This document shows, in pieces, positions 59,989-64,000 of a stretch of DNA of 64,000 nucleotides. How positions within the stretch are numbered: the stretch's first letter is position 1; each line of letters starts with the position of its first letter. The stretch spans positions 62,001-126,000 of the forward strand of contig NZ_JBBJLN010000001.1 of NCBI RefSeq assembly GCF_037658235.1, given 5' to 3'. The stretch is from Yunchengibacter salinarum (GTDB lineage: Bacteria > Pseudomonadota > Alphaproteobacteria > Sphingomonadales > Kordiimonadaceae). The notes below the pieces were generated by a model. The model was not told the DNA's origin. It saw only the letters and a list, made by a program, of their open reading frames with translations, and did not search any database. A program made the position numbers and the translations under genes.

Positions 59989-60884
59989 CGGCGCCGCGGC
60001 CCCAACACAGCTTCCCCCGCGAAGGGCTGTATGAAGGACTGGTCAGCCATCACCGCGCCAGCCCGGTGCAGCACAGCCTGTCGCACCGGGTCTTTGCGCT
60101 GCTGGTGGATGTGGCCCGGCTGGACCGGCCCAGCCCCTTCAGGCTGCTGTCCACCCGCCGGACCTGGTGGCCCATGGCGCTGCTGGCGCGGGACCATCTG
60201 GACGGCAGCGGCACCAGCCTGCTCACCCAGTCACGCGCCCTGTTCGCCCGCTTCGGCCTGGCGGACTGCGGCGCCCATGTGATGCTGAAAGCCTATCCCC
60301 GGCTGTTCGGATACGGCTTCAACCCCATCAGCCTGTTCTATGGCTTTCGCGCGGATGGGCGGCTGGGTGCCATGATCTATCAGGTCACCAACACCTTCCG
60401 GGAGCGGCACTGCTATGTGCTGCCGGTCCATGAGGGCGCGGACGGACCAGCCCCCCATGGCACGGCGAAGGATCTTTATGTCTCGCCCTTTCAGGCAACG
60501 GGCGGGGATTACCGGTTCCGGCTCAACCGCCCCGGCGACCGGCTGAGCCTGTCCATCGCCGCCGATGACGGCGCGGGGGGCCACCTGACCGCCCATTTCG
60601 AAGGCCGCCATGCCCCGCTTGGCGACGCGGCACTGATGGGCGCCATGGCCCGCCATCCGCTGATGACCTTCGCCATCATGGCCGATATTCATCGCCACGC
60701 CTTCCGGCTGTGGCGCAAGGGGCTGCGGGTTCATCGCCACAGCCCGGCGCCGCGCTTCACGGTGGGGCCGACCGGCATCGATGCGCCGTCGCCCGCCCCA
60801 ACGCCACCCCACAAGCCATCACCCGCGCGGCCCGACGGCGCGGCGCACGGCTTCACCCCCGAAACAGGAAGAACGCTGCCATGA
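59985..60884 (+). CDS. DUF1365 family protein
   Basis: 299 residues. The N-terminus has LYEGLVSHHRASPVQHSLSHRVFALLVDV, then LTQSRALFARFGL, MLKAYPRLFGYGFNPISLFYGF and HCYVLP, all typical of DUF1365. The C-terminus is Pro-rich. The biochemical role is unknown; the gene is almost always beside the FAD oxidoreductase and the CFA-type methyltransferase. It starts in ATGA overlap with the previous gene and overlaps the next by 4 bases. Confidence 0.88.
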   Translation: MTAPRPQHSFPREGLYEGLVSHHRASPVQHSLSHRVFALLVDVARLDRPSPFRLLSTRRTWWPMALLARDHLDGSGTSLLTQSRALFARFGLADCGAHVMLKAYPRLFGYGFNPISLFYGFRADGRLGAMIYQVTNTFRERHCYVLPVHEGADGPAPHGTAKDLYVSPFQATGGDYRFRLNRPGDRLSLSIAADDGAGGHLTAHFEGRHAPLGDAALMGAMARHPLMTFAIMADIHRHAFRLWRKGLRVHRHSPAPRFTVGPTGIDAPSPAPTPPHKPSPARPDGAAHGFTPETGRTLP

Positions 60885-62119
60885 CCCAGACTTCCGTGTC
60901 GTCAGAAAAGCGCGGCCTGCTGCCGCTGGCCCGGTCTGTCATCGCCCCGCGCGGCCTGTGCGAGCGGGTCTTTGCCACCCTGCTGGACAGGGCGCGACAC
61001 GGCGCGCTGAGCGTCGATCTGCCGGATGGCCGCGTGCTCTATCAGCCGGTACGCACAAAGGGGCCGGAAGCGCGCCTGACGATCCGCCATCCGCGTGCCG
61101 CCCGGCGGCTGATCCTGTCCGGGCAACTGGGCTTTGCCGAAGCCTATGTGAACGGCGATCTTGGGATCGACGATCCCACCAGCCTGTTTCACTGGTTCAT
61201 CCAGAATGAAGCCGCCCTGGATGCGCCCACCCGTGGCAGTTGGCTGATGGCGCGGCTGGCCCGGCTGGGGCATCTGCTCAGGGACAATGACCGCCGCGGC
61301 GCCCGGCGCAACATCGCCTATCACTATGACCTGGGAAACAGCTTCTATGAGGCATGGCTGGATCGCAGCATGACCTATTCCAGCGCCCTGTTTCAGCATT
61401 TGGACGAGCCGCTGAAAGTGGCGCAGGCGCGCAAATACGCCACCATCACCGACTGGCTGGACCCGCGCCCCGGCGACCATCTGCTGGAAATCGGCTGCGG
61501 CTGGGGCGGCTTTGCCGAACATCTGAGCCGCTCCAAGGGCACGGCGCTGACAGCGCTGACCATTTCCGAAGCCCAGCACGCCTATGCCCGCACCCGATTG
61601 GCGCCACTGGGCCGCGAGAACAGCATCCGTCTTCAGGATTACCGGGATGTGACGGGCCGCTATAACGGCATTGCCAGCATCGAAATGTTTGAAGCGGTGG
61701 GCGAAGCGCACTGGCCCACCTATTTCGAGCGCGTCAAAAGCCTGCTGGCGGATGGGGGCCGGGCCGTCATTCAGGTGATCACCATAGAAGACGCCCGCTT
61801 CGAGACCTATCGCAAAAGCGCCGATTTCATCCAGCGATACATCTTTCCCGGCGGCATGTTGCCCTCGCCCACGGTGTTCCGCGAACACGCCGCCCGCGCC
61901 GGGCTGACCGTAACACGGGACATGACCTTTGGCCGTTCATACGGGGAAACGCTGCGCCGGTGGCGCGCGGCCTTTGAAACAGCCTGGCCCCGTTTGGAAT
62001 CCATGGGCTTCGACGCCCAGTTCCGCCGCCTGTGGCGCTATTATCTGGCCTATTGCGAGGCGGGCTTCGACAGCGGCGCCATCGATGTGGGTCTCTATCA
62101 ACTCGAACACACCGATTGA
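60881..62119 (+). CDS. cfa: Cyclopropane-fatty-acyl-phospholipid synthase family methyltransferase
   Basis: 412 residues. The SAM site is HLLEIGCGWGGFAEHLS, and family motifs are AYHYDLGNSFYEAWLDRSMTYSSALF, ASIEMFEAVGEAHWPTYFERV, and YIFPGGMLPSPTVF. It methylates the acyl chains of membrane phospholipids (cyclopropane or, in related operons, branched/furan fatty acid precursors). It is translated after DUF1365 through a 4-base overlap. Which product it makes cannot be read from sequence. Confidence 0.93.
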   Translation: MTQTSVSSEKRGLLPLARSVIAPRGLCERVFATLLDRARHGALSVDLPDGRVLYQPVRTKGPEARLTIRHPRAARRLILSGQLGFAEAYVNGDLGIDDPTSLFHWFIQNEAALDAPTRGSWLMARLARLGHLLRDNDRRGARRNIAYHYDLGNSFYEAWLDRSMTYSSALFQHLDEPLKVAQARKYATITDWLDPRPGDHLLEIGCGWGGFAEHLSRSKGTALTALTISEAQHAYARTRLAPLGRENSIRLQDYRDVTGRYNGIASIEMFEAVGEAHWPTYFERVKSLLADGGRAVIQVITIEDARFETYRKSADFIQRYIFPGGMLPSPTVFREHAARAGLTVTRDMTFGRSYGETLRRWRAAFETAWPRLESMGFDAQFRRLWRYYLAYCEAGFDSGAIDVGLYQLEHTD

Positions 62120-62131
62120 AGGACAACCGCC

Positions 62132-62683
62132 ATGACCCGTCTTCTGCCGCGCTGGGGCCTTGCCCTGCTCGCCCTGATCACCCTGACCGGATGCGCCGAT
62201 ATGAAAATAGAGGATTTCCGCGGCACCAAGCCCAAGCTGACGCTGGAAGACTATTTCCTGGGCGAAAGCCGCGCCTATGGCCTGTTCACCAACCGGGCGG
62301 GAGACGTGAAAGCCCAGTTCACTGTGGACATCACCGGCACTATGGACGGCGAAACACTGGTGCTGGATGAGCGCTTCCGCTATCAAAGCGGCCGCACGGA
62401 CAAGCGGGTCTGGCGGATCAAGCGCACCGGCAAGCGCACCTATGAAGGCACGGCGGGCGACATTGTGGGCGTCGCCAATGGTGAAATCGCGGGCAATGCG
62501 TTGAACTGGTCCTACGTCATGGATCTGGCGGTGGACGACACCACCTACCGGGTCAAATTCGATGACTGGATGTTCCTGCAGGAAGACGGCGTGCTGCTGA
62601 ACCGCGCCGTGGTCACCAAATGGGGCTTCCATGTGGGCACCGTCACCCTGTCTTTCCGCAAGCTGGGCACGCCGGGGGCGTGA
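62132..62683 (+). CDS. DUF3833 lipoprotein
   Basis: 183 residues. A lipoprotein signal (RWGLALLALITLTGC) and a DUF3833 domain (DFRGTKPKLTLEDYFLGESRAYGLFTNRAGDVKAQFTV, then VDDTTYRVKFDDWMFLQED). Its function is unknown; it is a frequent last gene of this fatty-acid modification cluster. It starts 12 bases after the cfa stop and ends before the tandem repeat. Confidence 0.88.
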   Translation: MTRLLPRWGLALLALITLTGCADMKIEDFRGTKPKLTLEDYFLGESRAYGLFTNRAGDVKAQFTVDITGTMDGETLVLDERFRYQSGRTDKRVWRIKRTGKRTYEGTAGDIVGVANGEIAGNALNWSYVMDLAVDDTTYRVKFDDWMFLQEDGVLLNRAVVTKWGFHVGTVTLSFRKLGTPGA

Positions 62684-62690
62684 CGTTTTT

Positions 62691-62979
62691 CGTCTCACGG
62701 CAGATGGGCTTCGCCCATGCCTCCGACCGGGCGGCGAACGATCGCCGGGCCGCGGTCGCGACCTGGAATAGAGGATGCGTCCGAGCATGGCGGCATCGTC
62801 TCACGCCGGATGGTCTCCCCCATGCCTGTGACCGGGCGGCGAACGATCGCCGGGCCGCGGTCGCGACCTGGAATAGAGGATGCGTCCGAGCATGGCGGCA
62901 TCGTCTCACGTCGGATGGTCTCCCCCATGCCTGTGACCGGGCGGCGAACGATCGCCGGGCCGCGGTCGCGGCCTGGAAT
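62691..62979. repeat. Tandem repeat of about 105 bases, 2.75 copies
   Basis: Units at 62691-62796 (106 bases), 62797-62901 (105) and a partial third 62902-62979. The second and third are nearly identical; the first differs mainly in its initial 40 bases. Each holds an imperfect hairpin around GGCGA-ACGA-TCGCC and the palindrome GGTCGCGACC (changed to GGTCGCGGCC in the third). It fills most of the 325-base gap between the DUF3833 gene and the convergent SDR gene; I see no gene in it. Confidence 0.9.
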
Positions 62980-63008
62980 GGAAGCCGGAGCGTGGTGCGG
63001 GGGGCCGG

Positions 63009-63770
63009 TCAGACCATACGGCGCATCAGGGCGAAATACAGGCCGTAAGGCAGGCAGCGCAGGCGGCGCAGGAACCACAGGAACGGATTGGGGAAAGCCA
63101 CTTCAAAGCGGCCTTTCGCCAGTCCGGCCAGCATGGCGCGGGCGGCATCTTCCGGTTCCATCAATTGCGGCATGGGAAAGCGGTTCTTCGCTGTCAACTG
63201 GGTGCGCACAAAGCCCGGATTGACCAGCGAGAGCCAGGTATCGAACGGCTCCATCTCCGGCTTCAGGCTTTCCACCAGATTGATCACCGCCGCCTTGGTG
63301 GGGCCATAGCCCGCCCCGCCCACAAGGCCGCGATAACCGCTGGGGCTGGCGATCACGGCGATCCGGCAGGGCTTGCCGCGCCCGCTCTCATGGTCTTTCG
63401 CCGCGCGGGCCATCAGGGGGGACAGGCAATTGGCCACACCGTCAAAATTCACCCGCATCATGGCGCTGGCCGTTTCGGCGTCGTAACTGGCGCGGTCCAT
63501 GGGTTCATAGATGGCCGCCGCCTGTATGATCAGGTCGGGCAGGGCCTCGAACCCCGCCACCGCATCGGCCACGGCGGCGCGATCCGTTACGTCCAGCGGC
63601 AGGGCGGTCACATTGTCCTGCTCGGCCAGATCGGTCAGAACCTCGGCCCGGCGGGCGGATACGGTTACCCGCACCCCCGCCCGCGCCAGTTGATTGACCG
63701 CTTCCGCGCCGATACCGCTGCTGCCGCCAATGATCCAGGCGGTGCGCCAGGGCATGTTTCCTGCTGTCAT
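63009..63770 (-). CDS. SDR-family NAD(P)-dependent oxidoreductase
   Basis: 253 residues. Rossmann motif IIGGSSGIGAEAVNQLA, then the catalytic Ser/Tyr-xxx-Lys region SPSGYRGLVGGAGYGPTKAAVI. Substrate specificity is unknown; SDR genes are often part of the same FAD oxidoreductase/cfa cluster in relatives. The ATG at 63770 overlaps the DUF6134 stop by one base (TGATG). It converges on the DUF3833 operon. Confidence 0.9.
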   Translation of the reverse strand: MTAGNMPWRTAWIIGGSSGIGAEAVNQLARAGVRVTVSARRAEVLTDLAEQDNVTALPLDVTDRAAVADAVAGFEALPDLIIQAAAIYEPMDRASYDAETASAMMRVNFDGVANCLSPLMARAAKDHESGRGKPCRIAVIASPSGYRGLVGGAGYGPTKAAVINLVESLKPEMEPFDTWLSLVNPGFVRTQLTAKNRFPMPQLMEPEDAARAMLAGLAKGRFEVAFPNPFLWFLRRLRCLPYGLYFALMRRMV

Positions 63771-64000
63771 CACTCTGCCTTCTTCAGGTCGCGTATGGCG
63801 TCCGCCAGGTCCAGATCGGGTTCCACACCCTGATCGCTGCCGCACTGCTGGCACACATAGCGAATGGTGGAACCGTCCCTGCCTTCAAAACGCAGCCCCA
63901 CCCAGCGGCCTTCCCGATCATACCATGCCTCGGTGTTCAATTCGCCGGAATAGACCACGCGCAGCGCCTCCCGCTGCCCGGTGCCGGTGGCGACGGTCTC
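63770..64000 (-). CDS. DUF6134-family protein, C-terminal part only (5' end outside window)
   Basis: 76 residues are visible, open to the right edge. GELNTEAWYDREGRWVGLRFEGRDGSTIRYVCQQCG is a good match to the end of DUF6134 proteins, which are usually exported and of unknown function. The gene precedes the SDR gene by a 1-base overlap (TGATG), so they form one transcript. The start codon lies beyond base 64000. Confidence 0.7.
   Translation of the reverse strand, partial: ETVATGTGQREALRVVYSGELNTEAWYDREGRWVGLRFEGRDGSTIRYVCQQCGSDQGVEPDLDLADAIRDLKKAE

Noticed and set aside
62691..62979. CRISPR array
   Set aside because: The units are about 105 bases with no short repeat/variable spacer alternation, and no cas genes are nearby. 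The dispersed repeat copies at 8385 and 28352 are also not CRISPR.
62695..63078. Repetitive open frames on both strands across the 105-base tandem repeat
   Set aside because: The unit length is a multiple of three, so open frames arise in each copy by repetition. There is no start context or homology, and the composition is not that of a normal protein. Treated as a repeat, not a gene.

Overview
The window is a gene-dense, GC-rich stretch (third positions are mostly G or C) of an alphaproteobacterial chromosome. The assignment rests on gene content: a RegB/RegA-type redox pair, DUF3126 and DUF2125 proteins, a PhaR-type PHA regulator, the argH-lptM-lysA string, an MJ0042 zinc-ribbon protein beside ftsEX, tyrC-hisC and metX-metW. 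No genus is claimed. There are no rRNA or tRNA genes, CRISPR arrays, insertion sequences or prophage genes that I can see. It reads as core chromosome with a few repeats and one AT-rich, probably acquired gene.

Layout. 1-5.6 kb: end of a sensor kinase and its RegA-like regulator, then a signalling group (degenerate EAL protein, LapG-like cysteine proteinase, membrane PAS/HD-GYP-like sensor, HPt protein). 5.8-13.2 kb: DUF3126 protein, M13 metallopeptidase, a tandem structured repeat, nfeD-slipin, SYLF protein, MgtC/DUF4010 membrane protein. 13.3-23.6 kb: a nitrogen and purine salvage island. Urease (ureDAB-C-EFG, with a small membrane protein between ureA and ureB) lies next to guanine deaminase, ureidoglycolate lyase, membrane urate oxidase PuuD and malate synthase. 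These can turn purines into ammonia plus glyoxylate, and glyoxylate into malate, although several intermediate enzymes are not in the window. 23.8-28.3 kb: LysR regulator, etfBA, 3-hydroxyacyl-CoA dehydrogenase, GST.

28.5-41.4 kb is biosynthesis and cell envelope: tlpA, argH-lptM-lysA, a purine phosphoribosyltransferase, a zinc-ribbon protein, ftsE-ftsX-ydcF-DUF2125, tyrC-hisC, metX-metW. 41.6-45 kb: a methyltransferase and a PHA module (PhaC-like polymerase with a co-encoded 60-residue protein, divergent from phaR), with a cluster of palindromes between them. 45-50 kb: MFS exporter and an Mla/MCE lipid transport operon. 50-56.5 kb: proline iminopeptidase, secreted hydrolase, PCuAC copper chaperone, an AT-rich orphan, ferrochelatase, a periplasmic deacylase-like protein. 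56.5-64 kb: CDF-like and LplT-like transporters, then an operon of FAD oxidoreductase, DUF1365, cyclopropane-fatty-acid-type methyltransferase and DUF3833 lipoprotein. That operon is preceded by a sequence matching the ECF sigma-E/ChrR promoter type. It ends in a 105-bp tandem repeat and faces SDR and DUF6134 genes on the other strand.

The strongest non-gene signals are: a dispersed approximately 110-bp repeat whose copies keep three hairpins through paired compensatory substitutions (8385-8611 and 28352-28464); the sigma-E-like promoter at 58521-58550; and the PhaR-type palindromes at 44157-44288.
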